Notes: generated by a model from the sequence alone, not told the origin. DNA of 43,883 bases from Arthrobacter sp. ISL-5 (GCF_018613835.1 NZ_JAGGPM010000051.1:1-43883), one strand, 5' to 3'. Shown: positions 7,474 to 16,026, counted from the first letter of the stretch. Translations and numbers: made by a program.

Positions 7474-8508
7474 TTACGGGGAGACCACATCCTCAGCGCT
7501 GGATGTTGCCGCTGCCAGGACTGCATCGGCGATTTCTGTCGCGCGGAGTGCCTGGGCGAATGTGACTGCAGGGGTTCCACCCTTGCAAAACTTCAGCGCC
7601 GTCTCAGCTTGGCGCAGGAAGAGGTCGGAGGGCTCGAAGGTCTTTTCGTACTGGCCGCCGTCACGCTCCCACACGTGAAGGGAGTCGTTGGTCCATAACA
7701 TCCGGCCCTCAGTGGCCAGGACGTCGATGGTGAGGCTCCAGTCGCCCTGATTGAGTCCTTGAGGCTCCTGCCAGGGAGACCACTAGCTCTGCATGGTGAA
7801 TACGGCGCCCTCAGGAAATTCGAGGGTGGAGACGACGTGCTCCGGCACCGGCGACCCATAGAGGTTGCTGCTGGCGCTGGTGGCCAGTACTTTCGGGTCG
7901 CCGTTGAACCATGATGAGATTAATTCGATGGCGTGAATGCCATTCACTACAGCGACGCCGCCCTCTTTCGGGTCAGCGCGCCATGAGTGGACGTTCTGTT
8001 TGTGGGCGACGGAACGGACAGCCACGGCGATCACGTTCTTGTTCCTGATCCATTGAGAGACCAGTGCGGCGGCGGGATGGTGGTGGAGCGTATACCCGAC
8101 CATGAGTCTGTCGTGCACCCCGGAAGCGGCAGCCAGGACGGCAGCACCTTCGGCATCTGCGGCCACCGGCTTTTCAGTCAGCACACGGAATCCCCTGTTC
8201 AGCAGATCTGCGCATATGACCGGTTGCATGGTGGTGGGCAGTGCTACGACTACCAGGTCAAGGTGTTCGGGGTGGAGTTCCGCTGTACTGGGCACCAACT
8301 GTGCGCCGAGCTCCTGAGCGAGGGCGAGGCCGCGCTCGTCCTTCTCCACAAGGATGGAGACCTTGGCACCTGCCGCGGCGAATGCCCGGGCGTGCCGTGA
8401 TCCGGCCCAGCCGGCCGCTCCCACGACGGCGACGCGCGGGGCATGTGCCGTCGCGGTCATGATGTCGGGCCGCCCGAAGATGCTGCCAGGGACGAAGCAG
8501 GTGACCAT
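7474..8508 (-). pseudogene. Gfo/Idh/MocA oxidoreductase interrupted by one amber codon
   Basis: Codes for about 344 residues of a Gfo/Idh/MocA NAD(P)-dependent sugar oxidoreductase but has TAG at 7785-7783; the frame continues without further lesion (WSPWQEPQGLNQGDWSLTID onwards) to TAA at 7476-7474. The N-terminal Rossmann domain shows VAVVGAAGWAGSRHARAF; the EKP motif (LTEKPVAA) and the substrate-domain histidines (YTLHHHPAA; NGIHAIEL) are present. Start chosen at ATG 8508 behind AAGGGAGAG; ATG 8462 is the alternative and matches where family homology begins. It is first in its operon, directly behind LacI-type operators. The single stop could be a recent mutation, a sequencing error or leaky. 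If translation ends there the protein lacks about 100 C-terminal residues and is probably inactive. Confidence 0.8.
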
Positions 8509-8521
8509 AAAGTCTCTCCCT

Positions 8522-8577
8522 TGAGATCGGTGACGTTCTTTTAGTGTTAGTGAGATCGATTGCTGAGATCGGTTGCA
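8522..8577 (-). promoter_or_regulatory. triple LacI-type operator
   Basis: On the minus strand the 14-bp site occurs at 8577-8564 (exact), 8564-8551 (one change) and, more degenerate, at 8535-8522 (first ten bases of the + strand motif TGAGATCGGT kept). Order and spacing mirror the array at 1231-1282. The last copy overlaps the ribosome binding site region of the Gfo/Idh gene. Confidence 0.72.
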
Positions 8578-8580
8578 ATA

Positions 8581-8609
8581 AACATAGGGTCGCAAAAAGG
8601 GTCTGTCAA
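8581..8609 (-). promoter_or_regulatory. promoter of Gfo/Idh-SDR-VOC operon
   Basis: Minus strand: TTGACA at 8609-8604 and TATGTT at 8586-8581 with a 17-base spacer, identical boxes and spacing to the ABC transporter promoter at 1199-1227, followed immediately by the operator array. Confidence 0.78.
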
Positions 8610-8702
8610 GGATCTACGTGGTTCAGGTTTTCGCGGGCCCGGCGGTCTCGGTTGTCAGCGAAACTGATCTCGGTTCTGTATCTGCTGCAGTCAGGCTCTG
8701 CA

Positions 8703-9989
8703 TCAGTGTCTTGCTTCTTTAGCGCCTGGCTGTACCACCAGGAAGGCGTCTTCGAGCAAGCGCGGCTTGTTGACCATCATCGCTCCTGCCGAAAGCACCA
8801 GGAGCCACGCTCCGAGCATGCCGAACGAGGGCAGCCAGCCGTCCCCGGGATGATGCAGGAGACCAAAAAAGAACGGGCCAACGCTTGCAAGGGCGTAACC
8901 GACTCCCTGGGCGAACCCGGATAGGATCCCTGAGCCGGATTGCGTTCGTGTTCGCTTATTGATCATCGTGAACGCGAAGGAGTACGCGCCTTGGCCAAGT
9001 CCGGCTATGACGACCCAGACCACTGCAGAGCTTGGTGGAGCAAAGAGGATGCCTCCGTAACCGATGGCGAATGCGAGGACAAACAGGATTGCAACGGGTA
9101 GCGGGCGAGGCATTCTCACTACTACCAGAGGCACAATCAAGGCGACAGGCACGGTAAGGATTGAATAGAGCGCCAGCATTGATCCAGCGGTTTCCTGACT
9201 CATTCCTCTGTCGATAAGAACAGCCGGAAGCCAACTGAGCGCCGCAAAAGTATTGCTTGAGCAACCCGCGAAGATCAGTGCTGCACCCCAGCCAATTGAT
9301 GATCTCCAGGGTTTGATCGGGTTCGTAGGGAGAGATGGCCTATCGTTGGCTGGTGATGTCTTGGAGCGGGCAACAGTGCGCTTGCCTCCAAGAACAATCA
9401 GCCAAGGCATCGCAGCGACCACGCTGAGGGCCGCCCAAATGCCGATGGAGAACCGCCAGCCATAATGATTGCTCAAGGGTATGGCGAATTGGGCGGCCAC
9501 GGCCGTGCTGGCGCCCAGGAGGGTTATGTGGAGCGCTGCGAGGATCCCGGTTTTGTCGGGAAAGTACTTCATCAGCAGAGGCGGAATCACGACATTGACC
9601 GTCCCGATCCCGAGCATGGCGATCCAGGTGAACACCAAAAATGCCGGGATGTTCCATCCCAGTGCGCGGCCGACCTGACCAAGTGTTGTCAGCAGGATCG
9701 CAACCAGGAGCAGGTGTTCGAGCTGGATACGCCGGAGGAGCGGCGGAGCCAGGAAGCCCATCACTGCGAAGCCGGCGGTCGGCAGCATCCCAAGGATCCC
9801 TGTCGTCACCGCGTCGAGGGGAAGGTCCTCGCTGATTGGACCAAGGAGTGGGGACACCGCCGAAACCGCTTCTCTGGCGCTGAACGCGACCAGCAGGATG
9901 CCGGCAAGCGCGGTGAGCCGGCCGCGGAACGGTTGTCTCCCCGCTCCCCCGATGTGTGGGCTGCCCTGACGGAGGCGAAGTCGAGCCAT
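8703..9989 (-). CDS. MFS transporter, CynX/NimT-like
   Basis: Twelve-segment major facilitator protein of 428 residues. ATG 9989 has AGGAGG at ideal spacing. The early sequence FSAREAVSAVSPLLGPISED followed by LPLDAVTTGILGMLPTAGFA resembles the CynX/NimT (cyanate/nitroimidazole) subgroup, whose members often export or import small organic compounds in actinobacteria; the true substrate here is unknown. It is the last gene of the six-gene left-pointing operon that begins at 14516, about 100 bases after the preceding Gfo/Idh gene, so it probably transports the substrate or a product of the pathway. The ABC importer and the MHS transporter of the same regulon make it the third transport system of the island. 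Confidence 0.85.
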   Translation of the reverse strand: MARLRLRQGSPHIGGAGRQPFRGRLTALAGILLVAFSAREAVSAVSPLLGPISEDLPLDAVTTGILGMLPTAGFAVMGFLAPPLLRRIQLEHLLLVAILLTTLGQVGRALGWNIPAFLVFTWIAMLGIGTVNVVIPPLLMKYFPDKTGILAALHITLLGASTAVAAQFAIPLSNHYGWRFSIGIWAALSVVAAMPWLIVLGGKRTVARSKTSPANDRPSLPTNPIKPWRSSIGWGAALIFAGCSSNTFAALSWLPAVLIDRGMSQETAGSMLALYSILTVPVALIVPLVVVRMPRPLPVAILFVLAFAIGYGGILFAPPSSAVVWVVIAGLGQGAYSFAFTMINKRTRTQSGSGILSGFAQGVGYALASVGPFFFGLLHHPGDGWLPSFGMLGAWLLVLSAGAMMVNKPRLLEDAFLVVQPGAKEARH

Positions 9990-10092
9990 GTTGGCGCCTC
10001 CTATTTTCCGCAGGTTTGTTCAGGCCACGGTTCCACAGTGCCTGCATCAAGGACTGGAAGTGCAGTTGAGAATGGGCGAGCTCGGTTGGTTG

Positions 10093-11085
10093 TTAGCTTC
10101 CGTTTACTGCGTGGCTGGCCCATTCCCGGCCGGCTTGCTCTTCTGTCGGCAAACCGGCGGCAGCGAGAATCCGGTCGAGCAGGCGTTGGGTATGGACAGC
10201 TTCCCGGCCTGAGGTAAGTGGCTGCGCCCTGTCAGCAACCCGGTCCAGAAAATGATGAACGGCCGCCGAGAACCCCAAGGTTTCGGTGGCTGTAGCCCAA
10301 CCGTACGCCTCGGCGCTCAGTTCCCGCGAGGTGGTGACGCCCTTAACAGTGGTCGAAACCGTCTCCGGCGCCCTGACTTCGACGGTCTTTCCGTCGCCGT
10401 AGGCGTCCAGTTTTTCGTTCCATGCTCCTGCCGTACGGGCTGCCATCAGGACGCCCGTGTTCCCGGTACTGAAGCGGATAGTTGCTGCGACGCCGTCTTC
10501 TTCCCAAGGGTCATCACCGGCGGCGTGGGCGGCGACGTCCTCCGGTTCGCCGCCGCAGTACCAGCGGAGGAGATCGACCATGTGAATGGCGTTCTCGAAT
10601 GTCGCACGGTATTCCGATCCAGGGCGATTTTTCTGGGCAACGCAGAAGGTGGCGCCTTTGGCACCAAAGACTTCCCGACCGGCGGTATAGACCGGCGCAT
10701 AGCGGCGGTTGAAGTCCACCATCAGGATGCGGCCCCGCTCGTCGGCGAGATCTGCAAGACGTTCTGCTTCATCGGTTGCCGGAGCCAACGGCTTTTCGCA
10801 GAACACGTCGACGTCACGATTCAGGCACAGCTGGACGGCATGGGCGTGCTCAGAGCGTGGCGTCAGCACGAATACGGCATCCAGCTCCTGCGAATCCAGC
10901 ATGTCCTCCACCGTTTTGTAGGCGGCCTTGAAGCCCCAGCGCCGGACCAGGTTACCTGGATCCTCACGCCGGGACACCAGAGCGGCCAACGCAACGTCAT
11001 CGCGTTGTACGAGGGTGGGTAATTGGGCAATCGTCGCGATGTTGCCCGCGCCGACAACTCCGACGCGCAGACGGGTGGTGTTCAT
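10093..11085 (-). CDS. Gfo/Idh/MocA-family oxidoreductase
   Basis: NAD(P)-dependent sugar or inositol oxidoreductase of 330 residues. The Rossmann motif VGVVGAGNIATIAQLPTL lies near residues 8-25, the EKP motif is in FCEKPLAPATDEAERLADLA, and DFNRRYAPVY is the typical start of the substrate-binding beta-sheet domain; AIHMVDLLRWYCGG contains the histidine-aspartate region common in the family. The ATG at 11085 shares one base with the stop of the preceding isomerase gene (TGATG), so translation is coupled. Enzyme families of this kind commonly oxidise sugar carbons, for example C3, to ketones; the neighbouring isomerase/epimerase would act on such a product. The particular reaction cannot be set from sequence. 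Confidence 0.88.
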   Translation of the reverse strand: MNTTRLRVGVVGAGNIATIAQLPTLVQRDDVALAALVSRREDPGNLVRRWGFKAAYKTVEDMLDSQELDAVFVLTPRSEHAHAVQLCLNRDVDVFCEKPLAPATDEAERLADLADERGRILMVDFNRRYAPVYTAGREVFGAKGATFCVAQKNRPGSEYRATFENAIHMVDLLRWYCGGEPEDVAAHAAGDDPWEEDGVAATIRFSTGNTGVLMAARTAGAWNEKLDAYGDGKTVEVRAPETVSTTVKGVTTSRELSAEAYGWATATETLGFSAAVHHFLDRVADRAQPLTSGREAVHTQRLLDRILAAAGLPTEEQAGREWASHAVNGS

Positions 11086-11975
11086 CAGGCGTTCCTCACT
11101 TCAGAGAGCATTGAGCGCAGGACGGCGGCGGATTCGCGGAATCCGTCCTCGGGCGCGGGGAGGTCTTGCGGGTGCCAACGGTACTCGAGTTCGATGCTCA
11201 GCACGTCGTCGTAGCCATGCTGCAGCAACGCGGCGAGGATGTCCGACCATGGAACGACGCCGCTTCCGACGACGCGGGATCGGACGGCTCGCTCGGAAGC
11301 GTTGACTCGGGCTGTTTCCGTGGCGCGGAAGGCCGCGTTGGGATCCGTGAAGACGAGGTCCTTCACGTGAACGTGACCGATCAGGTCACCTTGAACTGCG
11401 AAGGCCTGTTCGTACGTTTCGTCGTGCGTGAATGTCAGGTTCGCCTGGTCATAGAGAACGCGGACGGCCGGATGGGCAATTTCCCGGACAAGGGCAGCGG
11501 TGTCTGCCGCGGTCTGGGTCATGGTGCCGAAGTGGTTTTCCACGCAAAGGCGAACGCCGGCCTGGCCGGCTTCGGGCGCGAGGGCCTCCAGCGCCTTACG
11601 CAGTTTGCCCCAACGCGCGGCGTGATCGTTGTCCCCAGGGTGCCACGAACCAGCATAGACACGGACCCGGTCAGCGCCCAGCAGGTGTGCGGTTTCTATG
11701 GCGCCGCGGAATTCATCGACTGCTGTGCGCCATTCCGCGTCGTCCAGCGAGTTGATGGCGGTGGTGTAAGGCGTCAGACCTACGATGGGTATCCCTGCGG
11801 TTTCGGCCGCTTTCATTGCCTCCATCGCGGCACGCCGGTCACCTAATGGCAATCCTGATTTGTAGTCATTCTGGTAGATGACTTCGGCGGCATCGAGCCC
11901 TGCGGCTCGGAATAGATCAAGTGCTTGGGGAACCGTGTGGTCCGGGGTGCCTAGTGTGTGACCGGCTAGCCGCAT
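11085..11975 (-). CDS. sugar phosphate isomerase/epimerase (AP endonuclease 2 fold)
   Basis: TIM-barrel protein of 296 residues in the xylose isomerase-like/AP endonuclease family 2 superfamily. Predicted divalent-metal ligands are visible in order: Glu in RLCVENHFG, Asp in VLYDQANLTF, His in GHVHVKDLVF and Glu in SIELEYRWH near the C-terminus. Start is ATG 11975, three bases after the stop of the VOC gene, with a weak AGGACA-type site inside it; the end overlaps the next Gfo/Idh gene by one base. Family members isomerise or epimerise keto sugars, dehydrate inosose, or cleave 3-keto-glycosides. Pairing with Gfo/Idh dehydrogenases is a recurring arrangement in inositol, 3-keto-glucoside and levoglucosan pathways, which supports a keto-sugar substrate; which one is not known. 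Confidence 0.85.
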   Translation of the reverse strand: MRLAGHTLGTPDHTVPQALDLFRAAGLDAAEVIYQNDYKSGLPLGDRRAAMEAMKAAETAGIPIVGLTPYTTAINSLDDAEWRTAVDEFRGAIETAHLLGADRVRVYAGSWHPGDNDHAARWGKLRKALEALAPEAGQAGVRLCVENHFGTMTQTAADTAALVREIAHPAVRVLYDQANLTFTHDETYEQAFAVQGDLIGHVHVKDLVFTDPNAAFRATETARVNASERAVRSRVVGSGVVPWSDILAALLQHGYDDVLSIELEYRWHPQDLPAPEDGFRESAAVLRSMLSEVRNA

Positions 11976-11978
11976 TGT

Positions 11979-12545
11979 TTATGTCCTTTCTGAAGTGTTT
12001 GGAGGTGCTGCCCAGTCCGTGGGACCGACCAGCCGGGGCGGGGCTGCGACGCGGGATCGATCCACGATTTCCATCAGCAATCCCCAAGGGGTGATGAAGT
12101 ATGTCCAGCGATTGCCGGCTACTCGGGGGCTGTCGCCGGCGACTTCTTTGCGCTCACCGAGCACGCGTACTCCAGGTGTTGCCTGCAGCACTGCGATCGC
12201 TTCGTCGACGTCGTCCACGACGAAGCACAGGTGGTGGCCGCCGGCGTCGCAGTGCCGCGGCGGGGTATCACGCCGCTCAGCGCTGCTCCATTCGAAAAGC
12301 TCGATGTTGAGGTTTGGTGGCAGGCGCAACATTGCGAGCGTGAGCCTGGCATCTGCCGGGACTTCGAAGTTTGTGGGCATGAATTCTTCGTCCGGCCCGC
12401 GTTCGGAGCGGTAGAGCTCCTCAGCTCCGAGGACTTCGACGAAGAAGCGGATGCCTTCCTCAAGGTTTGGCACTGTCAGGCCGACGTGGTCTGTGTGTTG
12501 GAGCCCTGGCAGACGCCGGAGCGTTGACTCCTGTCCCCTGGTCAT
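11979..12545 (-). CDS. VOC-superfamily protein
   Basis: A 188-residue glyoxalase/dioxygenase-fold protein. The first module shows HTDHVGLTVPNLEEGIRFFV and EVLGAEELYR; the second shows HHLCFVVDDVDEAIAVLQ, and the C-terminal metal-ligand strand appears as YFITPWGLLMEIVDR. Start ATG 12545 overlaps the LacI stop by ATGA, placing it tightly in the operon. Compared with the VOC protein at 5920-6384 it is longer and belongs to a different subgroup. Possible activities include epimerisation, isomerisation or lysis of an oxidised sugar; no specific one is supported. The name methylmalonyl-CoA epimerase or lactoylglutathione lyase, often given automatically to such proteins, is not justified by the context. 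Confidence 0.82.
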   Translation of the reverse strand: MTRGQESTLRRLPGLQHTDHVGLTVPNLEEGIRFFVEVLGAEELYRSERGPDEEFMPTNFEVPADARLTLAMLRLPPNLNIELFEWSSAERRDTPPRHCDAGGHHLCFVVDDVDEAIAVLQATPGVRVLGERKEVAGDSPRVAGNRWTYFITPWGLLMEIVDRSRVAAPPRLVGPTDWAAPPNTSERT

Positions 12546-13537
12546 TTGCGTGGTCCAGAGGTGGAGCCGCGGACCAGAAGCTGAGGTTCGAGGACGATGT
12601 GGTCCACGGAGCCGTCAATGTTCTGCTTCTCAGCCAGTTCGATGGCGATGTGTCCCATGTCGGCGATCGGCTGGCGAACCGTGGTCAGAGGAGGGTTAAA
12701 CCGGGCGCCGAGAGCGAGACCGTCGAAGCCGATGACCGACACGTCCTCCGGTACCCGTACGCCACGTTGGCCGAGTGCCGAGATGACCGCAAAGGCCACC
12801 ATGTCATTGGCCGCGATGATTGCCGTTGGAGGATTGTCCATCTCGAGGTAATGTTCTGCCCCGCGCGTGCCCGCATCCAGATCCGACCCGCTGTCCAGTA
12901 CAACAGGTGCACTGCCGCTCTCGGCGGACAGCTCCAAATACGCGTCCATCCGGTCCTGGGCGGTGTGCGTTCCGGCGATGCCGGATACGTAGCCGATCGA
13001 CGTGTGCCCCAGAGAGTGCAGGTGCTCCAGGGCGATCATGATTCCGCGGCGGCTGTCGACGGTGACCGTTGGGACGGCATCGTCCCCTTCAACCCGGTCG
13101 ATCACCACGACCTTGTGGCCGAAATCGAAGCGTTTCATGGCCTCGGTATCGACCTTTGTGGACGGCGCGACGATGCCGAAGGGGGCATACATGGCCTGCA
13201 TGGCGGTGAAGTATCCGTCGGTTTTGGCCGGGTCCCCGTTGGTGACGCAGAGCAGTAGCTGGTAACCGCGGTCGTCAGCTGCCTGAGTCATCGTCTTGGC
13301 AAGTTCAGCAAAGAACGGGTTGGTGATGTCAGGAACGATCAGCGGGATGAATGTGCTGGTCTTGGTCCGAAGAGCCTGGGCGAGTGGACTCATCGTGTAG
13401 CCGAGCCCTTCGGCAACTTTGAGGATGTGTTCACGCGTTTCCCTTTTCACGGCTTCCGGCCGGGAGAATGCCCGGGAAACGGTGGACCGGTGGACACCGG
13501 CAGCCTTGGCGACGACGTCGATACTCAGATCAGGCAT
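12542..13537 (-). CDS. LacI-family transcriptional repressor of the sugar regulon
   Basis: 331-residue repressor. ATG 13537 follows GGAGGAAGAGAAC; the longer frame to 14212 overlaps the next gene and is rejected. The N-terminal helix-turn-helix is complete: SIDVVAKAAGVHRSTVSRAF and the hinge helix region SPLAQALRTKTS. The periplasmic-binding-like effector domain begins IPLIVPDITNPFFAELAKTM and contains DMVAFAVISALGQRGVRVPE and SVIGFDG near the C-terminus, standard LacI landmarks. The gene is second in the operon started from the promoter at 14593, so it most likely represses its own synthesis. Ten copies of a LacI-type operator at four promoters in this window make it the obvious regulator of the whole island. 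The inducing sugar is unknown. Confidence 0.92.
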   Translation of the reverse strand: MPDLSIDVVAKAAGVHRSTVSRAFSRPEAVKRETREHILKVAEGLGYTMSPLAQALRTKTSTFIPLIVPDITNPFFAELAKTMTQAADDRGYQLLLCVTNGDPAKTDGYFTAMQAMYAPFGIVAPSTKVDTEAMKRFDFGHKVVVIDRVEGDDAVPTVTVDSRRGIMIALEHLHSLGHTSIGYVSGIAGTHTAQDRMDAYLELSAESGSAPVVLDSGSDLDAGTRGAEHYLEMDNPPTAIIAANDMVAFAVISALGQRGVRVPEDVSVIGFDGLALGARFNPPLTTVRQPIADMGHIAIELAEKQNIDGSVDHIVLEPQLLVRGSTSGPRK

Positions 13538-14516
13538 GTTCTCTTCCTCCGTGCTGGTCGTCATAGGCCTGCCAAATCGGGCGCATAACGTCTTCGAGCT
13601 GGGCCAGCGTCGGCAGGCCCCGGAATCCATCATCCAGCGTCCGGGCGACGCTCCGCACGAACGGATCGTAAAGAGGGTCGCTATCCACATTGATCTTGTC
13701 GACCTCCGTGGTGCCATCCAATGCCGTGAACGTAGCTGTACCGTCCGAATCAACGGAGGCGAATCCTGCCTCACCGACCGAGGTGAAGCTGCAGTAGCGC
13801 TTGAGCGGCGAGCCAGGGAATGCGTAGCCAACTTCCACGATGGCTTCGCGGCCGTCCGGTGTCGTGATGATGAGGCTGGCATGATCCTCAACAGCCTGGC
13901 TGTGAAGAACCGATGAGAGCCGGGAGTCCACATGTGCTGCAGTCTCGCCACTGCCCCTGAGGAACAGATCGACAAAATGCGGACCCAGATTGGCCAGGCA
14001 ACCCCCGCCCGCCTTGAGCGGGTCGAGCATCCAGGGATTGGCATTGTCGAGATACCGGGATGGTGGACCAGCAATAAATGAGGTTCGCTGGTAAGCGGGC
14101 CGTCCTGCCTTGGCAAGCCATTGATCTGTGGGTCCGCCGCGCTGGACCAGGGGGACAGTGGCAGGCACGCCAGCTGCCTCGGCGGCCTGACGCACGGCAG
14201 AAAGCTCGTCAAGGGAAGTGCCCAATGGCTTTTCCACGACGAACGGAATACCGCGCGCGATCAGGGCGAGACACTTTTCAGCCATCCCCTCATGGGGGCC
14301 GAAGACATATGCGAGTCCGACGTCGGGGAGATCAGCCAGCTTTTGCCAGTCGGCTTCAACCGGCGCCCCCCAGCCTTCGGCCAGGTCCTGCACCTGCACG
14401 CGGGATACGTCGTCGTCACTGACTCCGATCACCTCGTGCTCTTCGGCAATTGCCGGCGCGCAGAGCGGAACATGCCAATGGGAAGCACCAAGAATGATTG
14501 TGCGTGTGTGAGTCAA
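13530..14516 (-). CDS. Gfo/Idh/MocA-family oxidoreductase
   Basis: Third Gfo/Idh/MocA-type dehydrogenase of the island, 328 residues. No ATG or GTG fits; the TTG at 14516 stands eight bases behind AAGGGGG, while a TTG two codons upstream (14522) is too close to that site. N-terminal Rossmann region IILGASHWHVPLCAPAIAEE, in which the usual GxGxxG is altered to GASHWH, resembles inositol-2-dehydrogenase-like members; EKP motif in PFVVEKPLGTSLDEL; NLGPHFVDLFLRG provides the conserved histidine/aspartate of the substrate domain. It is the first gene after the operator-promoter and overlaps the LacI start by eight bases. Cofactor is presumably NAD(P); substrate unknown. Confidence 0.86.
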   Translation of the reverse strand: MTHTRTIILGASHWHVPLCAPAIAEEHEVIGVSDDDVSRVQVQDLAEGWGAPVEADWQKLADLPDVGLAYVFGPHEGMAEKCLALIARGIPFVVEKPLGTSLDELSAVRQAAEAAGVPATVPLVQRGGPTDQWLAKAGRPAYQRTSFIAGPPSRYLDNANPWMLDPLKAGGGCLANLGPHFVDLFLRGSGETAAHVDSRLSSVLHSQAVEDHASLIITTPDGREAIVEVGYAFPGSPLKRYCSFTSVGEAGFASVDSDGTATFTALDGTTEVDKINVDSDPLYDPFVRSVARTLDDGFRGLPTLAQLEDVMRPIWQAYDDQHGGREHA

Positions 14517-14534
14517 CCGCAATACCCCCTTGTA

Positions 14535-14561
14535 TGAGATCGGTTGCTGAGATCGGTTGCA
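14535..14561 (-). promoter_or_regulatory. double LacI-type operator
   Basis: Two tandem copies of the 14-bp site, at 14561-14548 and 14548-14535 on the minus strand, both exact apart from the shared boundary base. They lie between the -10 box and the TTG start of the Gfo/Idh gene, and about 100 bases upstream of the divergent aldolase gene, so they may control both directions. Confidence 0.78.
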
Positions 14562-14564
14562 ATA

Positions 14565-14593
14565 ACACTATGGATGGTGGGAGAGTTTGTCAA
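14565..14593 (-). promoter_or_regulatory. promoter of six-gene catabolic operon
   Basis: Minus strand TTGACA at 14593-14588 and TAGTGT at 14570-14565, spacer 17. The operator pair follows directly. No equally good promoter is seen for the divergent aldolase gene. Confidence 0.72.
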
Positions 14594-14664
14594 CGACAAC
14601 CAAACACCAGCAAGGGGTCGGGTCGCTCAAGAAGTAGGAGATACCCGGCCAGAGAGAGGCCAAC

Positions 14665-15312
14665 ATGTACAAGAAACTTCGCATCCTGCAGACCATCGAA
14701 GAGTCAGGGGCCGTCCTCATCGTGCGGCTGGAGAGCGCGGAGGTTGCCGAGCGCGTTGCGGAAGCTGCTATCGAAGGAGGTTTCCGGGCCCTCGAGATCA
14801 CGCTTTCTATTCCAGGCGCTGTCGACGTGATCCGTCGGCTCGCCGCCAAACACGGCTCCACCGGCGTGGCAATCGGTGCCGGAACAGTGCTGGACGAGCA
14901 CTCAGCTTATGAATGTATCCGGGCCGGCGCTCAGTTCCTGGTCAGTCCTCAGCTGAACCCCGCGATGATCCGTACCGCGAACCGATACCAGGTGCCGACA
15001 ATCAGCGGCGCTTATACACCGACCGAGCTTGTTAACTCCGCCGAGGCAGGCGCCGACATCCTCAAGCTCTTCCCCACCGAAGCCGGCGGCATCCCCTACG
15101 CCAAATCAGTCCTCGCGCCGCTCGCACATCTGCCGATCATGCCAGCTGGCGGCGTAACCGTAGAGAACGTGGGCGAATGGTTCGCGGCTGGCGTGGCAGG
15201 CGTCGGCGTGGGCAGCTACGTGACAAAAGCATGGCAACCCGATGGCGACTTCTCCCGCGTCACCGAGGCCGCCAAGGAGTTCCTGTCAGCTGTGGCAGAG
15301 GCCCGTCAATGA
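14665..15312 (+). CDS. KDPG/KHG-type bifunctional aldolase
   Basis: Class I aldolase of 215 residues, the normal length for 2-keto-3-deoxy-6-phosphogluconate/4-hydroxy-2-oxoglutarate aldolases, which split a 2-keto-3-deoxy acid to pyruvate plus an aldehyde. Visible active-site elements are Arg21 in VLIVRLES, the general acid/base Glu44 in FRALEITLSIP, the FLVSPQLNP segment, and the Schiff-base Lys134 in ILKLFPTEAG; PAGGVTVENVGEW forms the phosphate-binding turn. ATG 14665 follows GAGAGAGGCCAAC. The stop overlaps the start of the P-loop kinase gene by ATGA. Its place at the centre of the regulon implies that the pathway ends in a 2-keto-3-deoxy sugar acid, with or without phosphate. Confidence 0.9.
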   Translation: MYKKLRILQTIEESGAVLIVRLESAEVAERVAEAAIEGGFRALEITLSIPGAVDVIRRLAAKHGSTGVAIGAGTVLDEHSAYECIRAGAQFLVSPQLNPAMIRTANRYQVPTISGAYTPTELVNSAEAGADILKLFPTEAGGIPYAKSVLAPLAHLPIMPAGGVTVENVGEWFAAGVAGVGVGSYVTKAWQPDGDFSRVTEAAKEFLSAVAEARQ

Positions 15313-15854
15313 AGGCCCCCAAAGTCTTCATTGTCATCGGTCCTGCCGGCTCAGGGAAAACGACGATTGCCCAGCAAACAGCACAACAGCATGAGGCTGC
15401 GTATCTGGACAAGGACCGGGTCAGTGGCCGCTTCGTCGAATTCGCGCTGACCGCCACCGGGCATGACCCCACCGACCGCGAGTCCAGCGACTACTATCGC
15501 GACAATTTGCTGCCCCTCGAGTATGAGACTCTCATGGATGTGGCGGGGATAAACCTGCGCCTCGGCCGGTCAGTGGTCCTTGATGCTCCCTTTGGAGCCT
15601 TTTTCGGCGACCCAGACTATCTGACTCGGGCGGCGGAAGACTTCCAGTGGCCGTCGTCCGCGATCACCGTGATACGGGTCCGGGTACCTCAAGACGTTCT
15701 GCGTACGCGGCTCATCCGCCGCGGACTGGAACGAGACCAGTGGAAACTTGCCCACTGGGATGACTACTGGTCGGTCTATGGCAGCTTGGAGTGCGCTTGG
15801 TCCGGAGCGGATTACCAGGACTTCAACAATGAGGCGCACCTTCCGGTCGATTGA
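15309..15854 (+). CDS. P-loop kinase, probably small-molecule (sugar) kinase
   Basis: 181-residue P-loop NTPase translated from an ATG that overlaps the aldolase stop by ATGA; a longer in-frame reading from 15177 is a shadow. The Walker A motif GPAGSGKTT lies at residues 11-19 at the extreme N-terminus, as in gluconokinase/shikimate-kinase-like enzymes and AAA_33 proteins. DKDRVSGRFVEFALT follows at the position where such kinases bind their substrate, SVVLDAPFGAFF resembles the Walker-B strand, and RTRLIRRGLERDQWKL is an arginine-rich lid. Coupling to the aldolase suggests that it phosphorylates the 2-keto-3-deoxy acid or its precursor so that the aldolase can use it. This is inference; the protein is not a clear match to known KDG kinases, which belong to the PfkB family. 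Confidence 0.75.
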   Translation: MKAPKVFIVIGPAGSGKTTIAQQTAQQHEAAYLDKDRVSGRFVEFALTATGHDPTDRESSDYYRDNLLPLEYETLMDVAGINLRLGRSVVLDAPFGAFFGDPDYLTRAAEDFQWPSSAITVIRVRVPQDVLRTRLIRRGLERDQWKLAHWDDYWSVYGSLECAWSGADYQDFNNEAHLPVD

Positions 15855-15996
15855 AGTGAACCGGAGTCGGGTGATTAGTGGCACCGGCTTGCGCACGATG
15901 ATCAACGAGGCAAAGAGGAGGCGCGCCCTTGAACCCGCGTGTCTGCCTCGAAGCCAAGACCCGTCGTGGCAATCTGCGCCGCGACCACACAGAACG

Positions 15997-16026
15997 TTGA
16001 CAAGGATCACATTTCATCCGTATCGT
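15997..16026 (+). promoter_or_regulatory. promoter of MHS transporter gene
   Basis: TTGACA at 15997-16002 and TATCGT at 16021-16026 with an 18-base spacer. Followed by the operator pair after four bases. The start codon is about 200 bases further on, giving a long 5' leader. Confidence 0.65.

Noticed and set aside
11085..14516. Assignment as a C-glycoside deglycosylation or levoglucosan pathway
   Set aside because: Gfo/Idh and isomerase types fit in general, but I see no DUF6379-type CarB subunit and no specific signature of levoglucosan dehydrogenase, so I kept the substrate open.
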